The notes under the pieces are model-generated. The model saw only the letters and a program-made list of their open reading frames with translations. It was not told the DNA's origin and did no database searches. Shown piece after piece: positions 6,480 through 14,724 of a DNA stretch of 21,075 bases. The position numbers and the translations under genes are program-made. The DNA comes from CAZMHN01 sp964566145 (lineage in GTDB: Bacteria; Patescibacteriota; Patescibacteriia; Veblenbacterales; UBA10138), in NCBI GenBank assembly GCA_964566145.1, contig CAZMHN010000015.1, positions 1 to 21,075 on the forward strand, read 5' to 3'. How positions within the stretch are numbered: position 1 is the stretch's first letter; the number at the start of each line of letters is the position of its first letter.

Positions 6480-8442
6480 GGTACACCTCTATGGTATCGC
6501 CTTCGTTCACCACGGGGTCTCCTTGCACCATCAAACCGCATTCGCCGCCCTCCACCACCTCGCCGACTTCCTCCTTGCCCAATCGGACGCTGGTAACTTG
6601 GAGCTCCGCCACTTCCTGTCCATTCCGCAGGACCCGCGCCTTGGTTTTGGCGCGCACCGACCCGCGGCTCACGCGGCACCCGACAATCATGTCCTTCTTG
6701 CCGCGCCTGAAAACTTTGAGTACGACCATTTCACCAAGCTGATTGCGCACCAGTTCCGGCTTGAGCAGGGAATTGGCCCGCGCCCTCACCTCGTCCAGGA
6801 GGTCGTATATGACCTTATAGGTGCCGACAAACACGCCTTTGGTCCGGGCCAGCGACTCGGCCGAAGGAACGATGGGCACATTAAATCCGAGCACGATGGC
6901 CTGGGAAGCCTCAGCCATGGTCACGTCGGTGTCATTGATGCTCCCCAAAGCCGTGCGCACCACCTTTACCCTGATTTCCGCGCCCTTGGTAAGCTCAATC
7001 AGGGAAGAGCTGATCGCCTCGCGCGAGCCCAACACATCGGTCTTCAGAACCACGTTCAGGGTAGGGAGCTGTGCGCCTTCCTCGCCGGAATCTCCTGCCG
7101 ACGCGACCGCGGCGGGCCGCACCTGGGGACGGTAACGCGGGCTCTTGCGTAGCACCTCCCTGACCTCGCGCTCGTCAAGAACCGCGCGCAGTATTTCTCC
7201 GGCCCTCGGCACTGCCTTCAGTCCCAGCATCCTGACGGGCATGGAAGGGTCCGCCGCCTGCACCACTCTGCCCAGGAAATCCCTAAGGCCCCGCACCTTG
7301 CCGGCCACATCCCCCGCCACCACGTAGTCGCCGGGCCTCAGGGTGCCGTTCTGCACCAAAGCAGTCGCCACCGGCCCTTCGCCTTTGTCCAAGTGCGCCT
7401 CGATGATGGTGCCGACCGCCGGAACGCTTGAATCGGCTTCCAGCTTCTCCAAGTCGGCCAGGAGCAACACCATGTCCAAAAGCTCGGTCAGATTCTGCTT
7501 CTGCTTGGCTGAGATGGGTACGCAAATGGTCTTTCCGCCCCAGTCCTCCGGCAAAAGATTGAGCTCGGCCAGCGATTTCTTCACGCGTTCAATGTCGGCG
7601 TCCTCGCGGTCCACTTTGTTGATGGCGAAGAGGAACGGCATTTGCTCCCGCTGGGCGATCTCAATAGCCTCAAGAGTCTGCGGCTGCAGGCCGTCGTTCG
7701 CCGCCACTACGATAATGGCCACGTCGGCCAGCCTGCCGCCGCGGGCGCGCATGGCCGAGAAGGCCTCGTGACCGGGCGTGTCCAGGAAAGTTATCTTCCT
7801 GCCCTTGGTTTCCACCTGATACGCTCCTATGTGCTGGGTTATAGCCCCGCTCTCTCCCGCGGCCACGTTGGCGGAACGTATGGCGTCGAGGAGCGTCGTC
7901 TTACCGTGGTCAACGTGGCCCATGACGACCGCTACCGGCGGGCGAATGACCCTTTGTCCCGAGGACGATTCCAACAGTTTCGACAGCTGAGTCGCACGCA
8001 GGCCCTCCGCCTCATCAACCGCTTCTTCCTTAGCTACCACGGGCGTGAACCCGAGGTCCTCGGCTATGATGGAAGCGGTCTCGAAGTCGATGCGCTCGTT
8101 GATGTTGGCCATGACGCCGTTCTTGAACAGCTCGCCGATGACGGTCGTCACCGGGAGATTGAGCTTGGCGGCGAATTCGCGCGGCGAAAGGATGAGTGGC
8201 AGCTCCACTGTGCGGGCCCCCGATTTGTCCCCGGCGCCCTGTCCAAGCTTTCGTTCCACTACCTTATACTGGCTCTCCTGGCGCTTTTGCTCGCGTTCCT
8301 TCCATACCCTGACCACCTTCTCGGCCACGGCGTCATCGATCTTTATAGCCCTGCGGCCAATGTCAAAACCGAGCCTGGGGAGTTCATCCTTGAGCATCTG
8401 GGTGGGCACCTTCAGACGGCGTGCAAGCTCGGTTATGTTCAT
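6448..8442 (-). CDS. infB: Translation initiation factor IF-2
   Basis: GTPase that positions fMet-tRNA on the ribosome and drives subunit joining. From the ATG at 8442 the protein has 664 residues, at the short end for bacterial IF2 because the N-terminal extension is small. Domains: an N-terminal winged-helix-like segment (MNITELARRLKVP), the IF2N region (about 86-132), and the G domain with GHVDHGKT (175-182), DTPGH (221-225) and NKVD (275-278), followed by the beta-barrel and C-terminal domains. A TTG at 8466 would add 8 residues. I prefer the ATG because the family commonly begins MNITELA, although neither start has an SD. It is the first gene of the infB-rbfA-DHH operon and its promoter is visible upstream. 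Confidence 0.95.
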   Translation of the reverse strand: MNITELARRLKVPTQMLKDELPRLGFDIGRRAIKIDDAVAEKVVRVWKEREQKRQESQYKVVERKLGQGAGDKSGARTVELPLILSPREFAAKLNLPVTTVIGELFKNGVMANINERIDFETASIIAEDLGFTPVVAKEEAVDEAEGLRATQLSKLLESSSGQRVIRPPVAVVMGHVDHGKTTLLDAIRSANVAAGESGAITQHIGAYQVETKGRKITFLDTPGHEAFSAMRARGGRLADVAIIVVAANDGLQPQTLEAIEIAQREQMPFLFAINKVDREDADIERVKKSLAELNLLPEDWGGKTICVPISAKQKQNLTELLDMVLLLADLEKLEADSSVPAVGTIIEAHLDKGEGPVATALVQNGTLRPGDYVVAGDVAGKVRGLRDFLGRVVQAADPSMPVRMLGLKAVPRAGEILRAVLDEREVREVLRKSPRYRPQVRPAAVASAGDSGEEGAQLPTLNVVLKTDVLGSREAISSSLIELTKGAEIRVKVVRTALGSINDTDVTMAEASQAIVLGFNVPIVPSAESLARTKGVFVGTYKVIYDLLDEVRARANSLLKPELVRNQLGEMVVLKVFRRGKKDMIVGCRVSRGSVRAKTKARVLRNGQEVAELQVTSVRLGKEEVGEVVEGGECGLMVQGDPVVNEGDTIEVYHEEVRRRSIG

Positions 8443-8480
8443 GGGAAAATCTGGGCCAAAACCCAAAAAAGACTTGCTCT

Positions 8481-8509
8481 ATCTTACTCCCACTTGACAG
8501 ATACGTCAA
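8481..8509 (-). promoter_or_regulatory. Promoter of the infB operon
   Basis: On the minus strand TTGACG (8504-8509, 5/6) is followed after 17 bases by TAAGAT (8481-8486, 4/6). The predicted start near 8474 gives a leader of about 30 bases to the ATG. It is divergent from the promoter at 8555-8583, and both sit in one gap of about 150 bases. Confidence 0.55.
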
Positions 8510-8554
8510 CCTCTGGTGGAATAAGCAACCCTAGGTTACAAGGCCCGCCGACTA

Positions 8555-8583
8555 TTGACACAAGCTTGCTCCCAGGGTAAAGT
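8555..8583 (+). promoter_or_regulatory. Promoter of the degenerate DHH gene
   Basis: A perfect TTGACA (8555-8560) is followed after 17 bases by TAAAGT (8578-8583, 4/6). The predicted start near 8590 leaves a leader of only about 6 bases, so the mRNA would be nearly leaderless. There is no SD before the ATG at 8596. Confidence 0.6.
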
Positions 8584-8595
8584 AATTCGATTTCT

Positions 8596-9741
8596 ATGGC
8601 TCTCAACGAACAAGAGCAGGCTTACGCCCTGCTCAAGCGCTCCAGCCGTGTGCTCATCACATTCCCTTCGGACCAGGCGTCCGTAGCTGTGGGATCGGCG
8701 CTGGCTTTGATGCAGGCGCTGGAAAATCTGGGCAAGCGCGTGGACGTGGTATCGGCGGGATTCTCCCTGCCGGGCACTTTGCGATTCCTCCCCCAGTCGC
8801 GCAGGGTGACGAGCGAGGCGGGCGGCCTGCGGAAATTCATCGTATCCATGAATCTCGGACAGGCCGGCCTCAAAGACCTAAGCTACACCGTGGAGAACGA
8901 CAAGCTTGAAATCTACCTGACCCCGCAGAACGGAAGCTTCCAGACCAGCGACCTCACGACGCGGTCTTCGGACTTCGCCTACGACCTAATCATTACGCTC
9001 GACGCTCCGGACCTTGCCAGCCTGGGCGAACTCTTCCATGCCAATACGGAATTCTTCTACCAGACGACCATCCTAAACTTCGACCACGCACCGGCCAACG
9101 AACATTTCGGCCAGGTGAACCTGGTTGACCTGAATGCGGCCGCTACAGCCGATGTCGTGTTCAAATTCCTGATGGGCCTGGACGCTTCGCTGGTGAACGC
9201 CGACGTGGCTACGTGTCTGTACGCTTCCCTCAGCGCCGCCACCCGCAGCTTCACCACGCCCCGCGTGGCGCCGGATACGCTCTCCGCCGCGGCCAGGCTG
9301 GTGAACATGGGCGGCCGGCGGGAGGAAGTGGTCACCCATCTCATTCGAACCAAGAAGCTCCCCACGCTTAGACTGTGGGGCCGGGCATTGGCCCGCCTGA
9401 AGGGCGACCGGGGCCGGGGACTGGTATGGTCCGTACTTCAGCCGGAAGATTTCATAAAATCCGGCGCGACCGAGGAAGAACTTCCCGGGGTGGTGGACGA
9501 CCTCATTGTAAACGCTCCGGAGGCGGGAACCGTCGTCCTGCTGTACGAGCGCGAAGCCGGACGGACGGCGGTTCTGGTACGCGCCGCACCCGGACGCCGT
9601 GCCACCGACCTCCTGAAGCCGTTCAATCCAACCGGGGACATCAAATCCGCCCGCGCACTGCTCACTGATACGACGGTTTTGGAGGCGGAGAAAAAGGTCA
9701 TCGAGCACCTGAGAACGACGCTCCCCGTGCTTGAGGAGTAG
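8596..9741 (+). CDS. Degenerate DHH-superfamily protein (likely pseudoenzyme)
   Basis: A 381-residue protein whose layout follows the DHH phosphoesterase at 5093-6058, with the catalytic positions lost. The motif I place reads FPSDQASVAVGSALAL (23-38) instead of HxNPDGDxxGS. The central DHH is FDHAP (162-166), with the second His replaced. The segment LSAATRSFTTP (212-222) stands where active enzymes have LTDTGTFSNP, so that Asp is gone. The C-terminal GGGGHxxAAG signature is absent. D136 (TLDAPD) and the downstream IRTKKLPTLRLWGRALARL helix, similar to VRSKTLQSLKVWGKALERL of the paralogue, show the relationship. An inserted segment (about 75-128) is not in the paralogue. It has its own promoter with almost no leader. 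Role unknown: perhaps a binding partner or regulator of the active enzyme. Confidence 0.75.
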   Translation: MALNEQEQAYALLKRSSRVLITFPSDQASVAVGSALALMQALENLGKRVDVVSAGFSLPGTLRFLPQSRRVTSEAGGLRKFIVSMNLGQAGLKDLSYTVENDKLEIYLTPQNGSFQTSDLTTRSSDFAYDLIITLDAPDLASLGELFHANTEFFYQTTILNFDHAPANEHFGQVNLVDLNAAATADVVFKFLMGLDASLVNADVATCLYASLSAATRSFTTPRVAPDTLSAAARLVNMGGRREEVVTHLIRTKKLPTLRLWGRALARLKGDRGRGLVWSVLQPEDFIKSGATEEELPGVVDDLIVNAPEAGTVVLLYEREAGRTAVLVRAAPGRRATDLLKPFNPTGDIKSARALLTDTTVLEAEKKVIEHLRTTLPVLEE

Positions 9742-9759
9742 CGACAAGCCAGGTAGAAT
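9731..9759 (+). promoter_or_regulatory. Promoter of tRNA-Ile
   Basis: TTGAGG (9731-9736, 4/6) is followed after 17 bases by TAGAAT (9754-9759, 5/6). It overlaps the end of the preceding gene. The motif GGTAGAATGAA at the -10 recurs before tRNA-Val(UAC) at 15390-15400. Confidence 0.5.
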
Positions 9760-9778
9760 GAAGTGCGCAAGCCAGCGG

Positions 9779-9853
9779 GCGCGCGTAGCTCAATGGTAGA
9801 GCAATCGTCTTATACACGATGGGTTCTAGGTTCGAGTCCTAGCGCGCGCACCA
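9779..9853 (+). tRNA. trnI-UAU: tRNA-Ile(UAU)
   Basis: A complete 75-base cloverleaf: acceptor GCGCGCG/CGCGCGC, D stem GCTC/GAGC, anticodon stem ATCGT/ACGAT with loop CTTATAC, T stem CTAGG/CCTAG, and an encoded CCA. The anticodon is UAU, which reads AUA. The discriminator A73, U12-A23 and C29-G41 agree with isoleucine identity. Most bacteria read AUA with a CAU anticodon modified by TilS lysidine synthetase, so a UAU gene is unusual. AUA is common in the genes of this window. Confidence 0.92.
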
Positions 9854-9872
9854 AGCCTATTATCATCTTGCC

Positions 9873-10304
9873 ATGGAACTACAAGTCGGGGTCAAGGCGC
9901 TCATCACCGACGCTCAGGGCAGGTACCTGTTCCTGAAGCGCGCCTTGCCCTATGCAGGCGAAACCGAGCCCAGGTGGGACATACCCGGCGGGCGCATCAA
10001 TGCGGGAGAGCCCATATTGGAGGCGCTGGCCAGGGAGGTCAGGGAGGAAACCGGGCTTACCGTAACAGGCGAACCCAAAATCCTCTACGCCCAGGATATT
10101 TTGCGGACCGAAGGCGTCCATGTAGTGCGCCTCACGTTCGAAGTTGCGGTCAAGCCTGGAAAAATCATCATTGACGCCGACGACCCGAACGGCACTCACC
10201 ATGACGGCTTCGCCTGGGTGCCTAAACATGAGATCAGGAACCTACACCATGATCTTTACCTGGCGCCGGTATTCCGGCTCGTGGGCATTGAGCCTGAGGC
10301 TTGA
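9873..10304 (+). CDS. Nudix hydrolase
   Basis: A 143-residue Nudix hydrolase that should cleave a nucleoside diphosphate linked to another group, using divalent metal. The Nudix box GX5EX7REUXEEXGU is complete from G40 to L62 (G40, E46, R54, E55, E58, E59, G61). Length matches single-domain Nudix enzymes. The substrate cannot be inferred; sanitising oxidised nucleotides or hydrolysing a nucleotide sugar are both possible. The ATG lies 19 bases after the 3' end of tRNA-Ile and has no SD. A weak -10-like TATTAT lies 9 bases before the start. It may be expressed from the tRNA promoter after tRNA 3' processing. Family assignment is firm, function generic. Confidence 0.9.
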   Translation: MELQVGVKALITDAQGRYLFLKRALPYAGETEPRWDIPGGRINAGEPILEALAREVREETGLTVTGEPKILYAQDILRTEGVHVVRLTFEVAVKPGKIIIDADDPNGTHHDGFAWVPKHEIRNLHHDLYLAPVFRLVGIEPEA

Positions 10305-10329
10305 TTCGGACGTCGGAGCGCGCTACAAT
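10301..10329 (+). promoter_or_regulatory. Promoter of tRNA-Val(GAC)
   Basis: TTGATT (10301-10306, 4/6) is followed after 17 bases by TACAAT (10324-10329, 5/6). The -35 contains the TGA stop codon of the Nudix gene. The tRNA begins 20 bases after the -10. Confidence 0.55.
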
Positions 10330-10348
10330 CTTGTAGCTTAGATTCTTG

Positions 10349-10425
10349 GGGCGGCTAGCTCAGCTGGTTAGAGCGTCACATTGACATTGTGAAGGTCACT
10401 GGTTCGAATCCAGTGCCGCCCACCA
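10349..10425 (+). tRNA. trnV-GAC: tRNA-Val(GAC)
   Basis: A 77-base cloverleaf: acceptor GGGCGGC/GCCGCCC, D stem GCTC/GAGC, anticodon stem TCACA/TGTGA with loop TTGACAT (anticodon GAC), T stem ACTGG/CCAGT, A73 and encoded CCA. The coding start of the HD-domain gene lies 26 bases downstream. Confidence 0.95.
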
Positions 10426-10451
10426 AGTAGATTCATATTTTCATAAGTGAT

Positions 10452-11636
10452 ATGAGGGAATCGCCCGAGTCTTTCGCTAGCACAAAGGAAACCGTGGAGC
10501 CGAGCTTCGAAAAAGCATCGGAAGGAATTGTGGACTGCGGGTACAATTTTCATGAACAGGAACATGACGGGGAAGGCCGGGACCCGAAAGTCTATCATAC
10601 GTCAGAACACCCGCGGACCATGGAACAACGGGCAGAGCGGATGGCTGATGTATTCCACCTAAAACCTAAGCAACGGGCCGTGATGAAAATGGCTATTGCG
10701 TGGCATGACACGGTCATAGACTACGACAAAGCAAACCCGAACAATCTACTGGCCATGGTACGGCGCCACCGCGGTGCGCGGGAAGGGGACAAACCTTATG
10801 GGGCCGAAGGCAACGAAGGCAGGAGCGCGCGCCACCTCGAGCAGGAAATGCGGCAGGCCAACGAACGCGCCGGGAAAGAAATCTTCACAGGGGAACAGAT
10901 TGAAACCGCCGGCTGGGCGGTCGACGGGACGTACCCTGACGCAGACCTCGGACCTGACTTCAAGGGTGCGACATTCAAGGATTATCCCTACTACGATGAG
11001 GCTATCCGCCAGAACCCGGCGCTTGGCGACGCACTCAACAATCTAGAGAAGCAAGGCATCATAAAGGGGCCGCTCTTCTTCCAGCCGCATCTGGAACAGC
11101 CCCTGGAAGCCGGCCAAACCGTCCCCAGGGAAGTTTTGATCGTGGGTCTTTCAGACCTCGGTGCCGCTGGCTCAGCTGACAACGAGACCTTTTTCAAGGA
11201 GGGCGACGACGAGATGATAGAGCTCTACGCCAACCTTCGGCGCCCGGAGGTTATGTACCGCCTCATTGACGGTAACGATGAGGCAGACCGCAATGACCGC
11301 GAAAAGGTCTCTGCGGCCTACCTTGGATGGCTCGACAGCCAGCCTGGCTTCGCCGCATGGCAAGCCCTGCGATTCGAGAAGCTCATACACCTGTTAAAAC
11401 GGCAAAACGGCCTGGCCACGGAAGAGGAGCGGGGGCTTCGCGCCGAATTCAATCGCTTCATAGACAACATCCGGTCGGCCAGCGAGCGTGCCAAGGAACT
11501 GAGGTCTGGCTTCGATGCAGTAAGGTCCTCGCAAGGAGAAAAGGCGGCGTTCTCATACCTTGCGGGAAAGTTGCATTACGAAGATTCCGCCGAAACCCGC
11601 TTCCCGCTTTCCACTCCCGCCACCCGCGCCGCCTGA
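10452..11636 (+). CDS. HD-domain protein (putative metal-dependent phosphohydrolase)
   Basis: A 394-residue protein with an N-terminal HD domain. The pattern is YHTSEH (H49, H53), then AIAWHDTVIDYD (H85-D86), NEGRSARHL (121-129), and VGLSDLGAAG with D235 as the likely last metal ligand. This order resembles the predicted HD-superfamily phosphohydrolases of the COG4339 type, where YH..H, FHD.VYD, NE..SA and a DL..LG segment recur. Such proteins are thought to act on nucleotides, but the substrate is unknown. A long insertion (about 135-225) separates the last Asp. The C-terminal 150 residues are helical and charged, with no known domain. It starts 26 bases after tRNA-Val without an SD and ends in a strong terminator, so it may depend on the tRNA promoter. 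Confidence 0.65.
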   Translation: MRESPESFASTKETVEPSFEKASEGIVDCGYNFHEQEHDGEGRDPKVYHTSEHPRTMEQRAERMADVFHLKPKQRAVMKMAIAWHDTVIDYDKANPNNLLAMVRRHRGAREGDKPYGAEGNEGRSARHLEQEMRQANERAGKEIFTGEQIETAGWAVDGTYPDADLGPDFKGATFKDYPYYDEAIRQNPALGDALNNLEKQGIIKGPLFFQPHLEQPLEAGQTVPREVLIVGLSDLGAAGSADNETFFKEGDDEMIELYANLRRPEVMYRLIDGNDEADRNDREKVSAAYLGWLDSQPGFAAWQALRFEKLIHLLKRQNGLATEEERGLRAEFNRFIDNIRSASERAKELRSGFDAVRSSQGEKAAFSYLAGKLHYEDSAETRFPLSTPATRAA

Positions 11637-11653
11637 ACTGGCCTGACTTGCCC

Positions 11654-11683
11654 AAAGCCCGCTATCACTGACGCGGGCTTTTT
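11654..11683 (+). terminator. Intrinsic terminator after the HD-domain gene
   Basis: A perfect 9-bp stem, AAAGCCCGC (11654-11662) and GCGGGCTTT (11673-11681), with a 10-base loop, ending in five T residues (11679-11683). It separates the tRNA-Val/HD unit from the cca operon. Confidence 0.85.
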
Positions 11684-11700
11684 GCTATGGTTTGAGGTGT

Positions 11701-13191
11701 ATGTCGCAATCTCTTTCAACCGTACTGCCAAGGCCCCTGACCTACCTTGCCCAAAAGCTCACGCGGGACCTGTCCGGAGCCGAGGTCTACCTGGTCGGCG
11801 GGGCCGTACGCGATTTGCTCCTGGAAAGGAAAACCACCGACTTCGACCTAGTCGTGCGCGGAGTGGAAACTTCCCGGCTCGAACAGTGGCTTTCCGACAA
11901 CGGCCAGATGAACCTGGTCGGCAAGACGTTCGGCGTGCTCAAGTGGCAGCCGGCTGGCTGGGACGGCGAAACCGTGGATGTGGCCCTGCCACGCACCGAG
12001 CATAGCGAACTGGGTACGGGACAGTACCGTGATTTTTCGGTACAGAGCGATCCGTTCCTGCCACTGGCCCGCGACCTGGAGCGCAGGGATTTCACCGTCA
12101 ACGCCATGGCGGTGAACTTGACGTCGGGCGAACTCCAAGACCCCGCAGGCGGGCGGGCCGATCTAAGCGCCAAGCTCATACGGGCCGTGGGTGGGCCGCA
12201 TGACCGGTTCCGCGAAGACCTGTCGCGCGTCCTGCGGTGCCTCAGGCAAGCCTGCGAGCTGTCATTCACCATCGAGCGTGCCACCTGGAACGGCGTACTT
12301 GAGATGTCCCAACGGGCCGCTTCGGGCACGCAGGCCGACGGACGCTGGCTTGTACCGCGAGAGGTCGTGGCGCGCGAGTTCATAAAATCCCTGGCCGCCG
12401 CTCCCAGGCGAACGCTCGAGCTGTGGAACGATGCCGGACTCATTGCCACCCTGCTTCCCGAGGTGGCGGCCTTGAAGCACGTACCCCAGCCCAAAGAGTT
12501 CCACACCGAGGGCGATGTCTATGAACACACGCTCATGGCGCTTGAGGCGCTGTCAAACAACGTCTGGCGAAACAAGTTCCCGAACTCATCACCCAGCCCA
12601 AACGTGCTCATGGCCACGCTCCTCCATGACATCGGCAAAGCGGTCACCTTGCGCACCCCGGAACAACACGGGACCGAGCGCATACGCACCAATGGCCACG
12701 ACGCGGCCGGGGCCGCTTTCGTAACCGACATCTGTGAACGCCTGGCGCTTCCGAGCTACCTAGACCGCTCAGGCAGACACATTGAGGCGGAAACGGTCCG
12801 CTGGCTCGTGGAACACCACTTGCTCCTGGTGCACGGACTGCCGGAAGACCTGCGCACCAGTACGGTATATCGCTACTTCCTGGCGGATGAAACGCGAGGA
12901 GCGGAGCTTATGCAGGTCATCCTGGCGGATTCGCTGGCCAGTGTCCCTCCTTCCGGCCAGCCCTCCACCGGCCTCGTAGACCGCATGTTCCTCCGCATCG
13001 ACAGCCTCAAGGCCTCCCTCCCCCAGGGGACGCTGAAACCTCTGCTTTCCGGCACGGACATCATGGAACGGTTCTCGCTGGCGCCCGGGCCCAAGGTAGG
13101 CGAACTCATAGAACTTCTGACCGAAGCTCAGCTCAACGGTACGGTCCGTACGGCGGATGAAGCGGAGGCGTACCTCAAAGAACGCCTATGA
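11701..13191 (+). CDS. cca: CCA tRNA nucleotidyltransferase with HD domain
   Basis: Class II nucleotidyltransferase of the poly(A) polymerase/CCA-adding family, which adds or repairs the tRNA 3' CCA. From the ATG at 11701 it has 496 residues; a TTG at 11692 would add three. Seen: VGGAVRD (32-38), the metal-binding D47-F-D49 in TTDFDLVVRG, RRDFTVNAMAVNL (128-140), the RA-binding region DRFREDLSRVLRCLR, and an HD domain with H309-D310 (LLHDIGKAV). GAGG lies very close to the ATG (3 bases), which is tight for an SD. All complete tRNA genes here already encode CCA, so the enzyme probably repairs tRNA ends; poly(A) polymerase activity cannot be excluded from sequence. First gene of the cca-rluD-gmk set. 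Confidence 0.9.
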   Translation: MSQSLSTVLPRPLTYLAQKLTRDLSGAEVYLVGGAVRDLLLERKTTDFDLVVRGVETSRLEQWLSDNGQMNLVGKTFGVLKWQPAGWDGETVDVALPRTEHSELGTGQYRDFSVQSDPFLPLARDLERRDFTVNAMAVNLTSGELQDPAGGRADLSAKLIRAVGGPHDRFREDLSRVLRCLRQACELSFTIERATWNGVLEMSQRAASGTQADGRWLVPREVVAREFIKSLAAAPRRTLELWNDAGLIATLLPEVAALKHVPQPKEFHTEGDVYEHTLMALEALSNNVWRNKFPNSSPSPNVLMATLLHDIGKAVTLRTPEQHGTERIRTNGHDAAGAAFVTDICERLALPSYLDRSGRHIEAETVRWLVEHHLLLVHGLPEDLRTSTVYRYFLADETRGAELMQVILADSLASVPPSGQPSTGLVDRMFLRIDSLKASLPQGTLKPLLSGTDIMERFSLAPGPKVGELIELLTEAQLNGTVRTADEAEAYLKERL

Positions 13192-14120
13192 GCCAGAATT
13201 TCACGGTTGCGCCCGAGGTCGCCCCAATACGCCTGGACAAATTCCTGGTCCAGGCCCTGCCGAACGTATCGCGCAACAGCATACAAAACACCATACGCTC
13301 AGGCGGCGTATCGGTGAACGGCAGCGCCATCGCCGTGGTCCACCGCTTCTTGCGCGCCGGCGACGTGGTGACTATGGCAGGGGAGCCGACAACCGCAAAC
13401 CGACTCACGCTTGTGCCTGACAGCGGCGTCTTGTTCGATATAGTATACGAAGCTGATTCCTATCTTGTCATAAACAAGCCTGCCGGACTGACGGTGCATC
13501 CGGCCCCCGGCGTGACGGGGCCGACGCTGGCCGCGGGCCTCCTGGCGCGATTCCCGGAACTTAGCGGCGTAGGCGAGGACCAGCTCCGACCCGGCATCGT
13601 CCATCGCTTGGACCGCGAAGTTTCCGGGCTCATGGTGGTGGCCAGGACGCAAAACATGTATGAGCATCTGAAACGGCAGTTCCAAGAGCGTACCATGGAA
13701 AAAACATACACGGCGCTGGTCATCGGGCGCGTGGCCAATCCTTCCGGCACCATAACCTTCCCCCTGGCGCGCTCAAAGCGCAATCACGGAAAAGTGGCCG
13801 CCCGCGCGGAAAGCGACGAGGACACCCGCGAAGCCGTGACACATTACACGGTGGAACAGGCCTTCCAGCAGGTAACCCTGCTCACGGTACGCCTGGAAAC
13901 CGGGCGCACGCACCAGATACGCGCCCACCTGGCGGCCATCGACCACCCGATAGTAGGCGACCAGCTGTACCGACCCAAAAGCCTGTCTTTCAAGGCCACT
14001 CCCGGAAGAATCTTCCTTCATGCCTCATCGCTCTCTTTCACCGAACTGACCGGGGAACCACAGGCGTTCTCTTGCCCGCTTCCCAAAGAACTCCAAGATT
14101 TTCTCAAACGACTGTCATGA
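13188..14120 (+). CDS. rluD: RluA/RluD-family pseudouridine synthase
   Basis: Converts specific uridines in rRNA to pseudouridine; RluD of E. coli acts in helix 69 of 23S rRNA. The 310 residues contain an N-terminal S4 RNA-binding domain (RLDKFLVQALPNVSRNSIQNTI..., about 15-63), the VINKPAGLTVHPAPG block (94-108) and the catalytic block GIVHRLDREVSGLMVVART with D142 as the catalytic Asp. The RTHQIRAHLAAIDHPIVGDQLY motif follows. The family HRLDKDTSG is here HRLDREVSG. The start overlaps the cca stop (ATGA), so it is translationally coupled. Exact target is inferred from the family only. Confidence 0.9.
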   Translation: MSQNFTVAPEVAPIRLDKFLVQALPNVSRNSIQNTIRSGGVSVNGSAIAVVHRFLRAGDVVTMAGEPTTANRLTLVPDSGVLFDIVYEADSYLVINKPAGLTVHPAPGVTGPTLAAGLLARFPELSGVGEDQLRPGIVHRLDREVSGLMVVARTQNMYEHLKRQFQERTMEKTYTALVIGRVANPSGTITFPLARSKRNHGKVAARAESDEDTREAVTHYTVEQAFQQVTLLTVRLETGRTHQIRAHLAAIDHPIVGDQLYRPKSLSFKATPGRIFLHASSLSFTELTGEPQAFSCPLPKELQDFLKRLS

Positions 14121-14689
14121 AACGACGCGGTACCCTCTTCATTATCTCCGGCACATCGCAGGTGGGCAAAAGTACGGTCGCCGCATCTCTCAAACGGGCC
14201 CGCGGCCTGAACATAACCAACATACGCACCAATACCACCCGGCCGATGCGACCTGAAGATAAACGGTCGCGACAGTACCACTTCCGGACCGTGCCCGAAT
14301 TCAAAAGACTCATACGGCATGGGGAACTTCTGGAATGGGCGAAGGTCCACGGGTACTACTACGGTACGCCTCGAGCTGACGTAGAACGGGCCTTGTCCCG
14401 GGGACGAAACGTTACCTTGGTCATAGACGTGCAGGGGGCTCGCCAGGTCAAAAAACTCAAGCCGGATACGGTGACTATTTTCATAACCGCCGAATCAACC
14501 AAAGAATTGAAGCGGCGCATCATGCAGTCGCTCCACATCCCTCAGGACCAAAAACGTGCCCGGTGGCAAAGCACGCTGAAGGAACTGCGGGCGGCCAAAT
14601 CGTATGATTATGCCGTTATCAACCGCTGGGGCAAACTGGACGAGACCGTTGATAGGGTGTGTCGCCTTATACGGCGGCACGGGACCTAG
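14117..14689 (+). CDS. gmk: Guanylate kinase
   Basis: Phosphorylates GMP to GDP with ATP. The ATG at 14117 overlaps the rluD stop (ATGA) and gives 190 residues, close to the usual length of about 200; an upstream in-frame start inside rluD is rejected. Seen: the P-loop GTSQVGKS (12-19), the GMP-binding block TNTTRPMRPEDKRSRQYHF (38-56), and LLEWAKVHGYYYGTP (71-85), all characteristic, followed by VTLVIDVQGARQVK. The P-loop keeps GxxxxGKS but differs from the common GPSGVGKS. It is the third gene of the overlapping operon and is followed after about 7 bases by the rplS promoter. Confidence 0.93.
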   Translation: MKRRGTLFIISGTSQVGKSTVAASLKRARGLNITNIRTNTTRPMRPEDKRSRQYHFRTVPEFKRLIRHGELLEWAKVHGYYYGTPRADVERALSRGRNVTLVIDVQGARQVKKLKPDTVTIFITAESTKELKRRIMQSLHIPQDQKRARWQSTLKELRAAKSYDYAVINRWGKLDETVDRVCRLIRRHGT

Positions 14690-14695
14690 GCAGGC

Positions 14696-14724
14696 TTGAC
14701 GGGAGGGGGGACTTCCGGTATCCT
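14696..14724 (+). promoter_or_regulatory. Promoter of rplS
   Basis: TTGACG (14696-14701, 5/6) is followed after 17 bases by TATCCT (14719-14724, 4/6). The predicted start near 14731 gives a leader of about 30 bases that has no SD but contains a perfect 12-base palindrome, TGTCTTAAGACA (14737-14748). Confidence 0.5.

Noticed and set aside
8440..8466. TTG at 8466 as the infB start
   Set aside because: The ATG at 8442 gives the expected MNITELA start; the upstream codons add residues not typical of the family.
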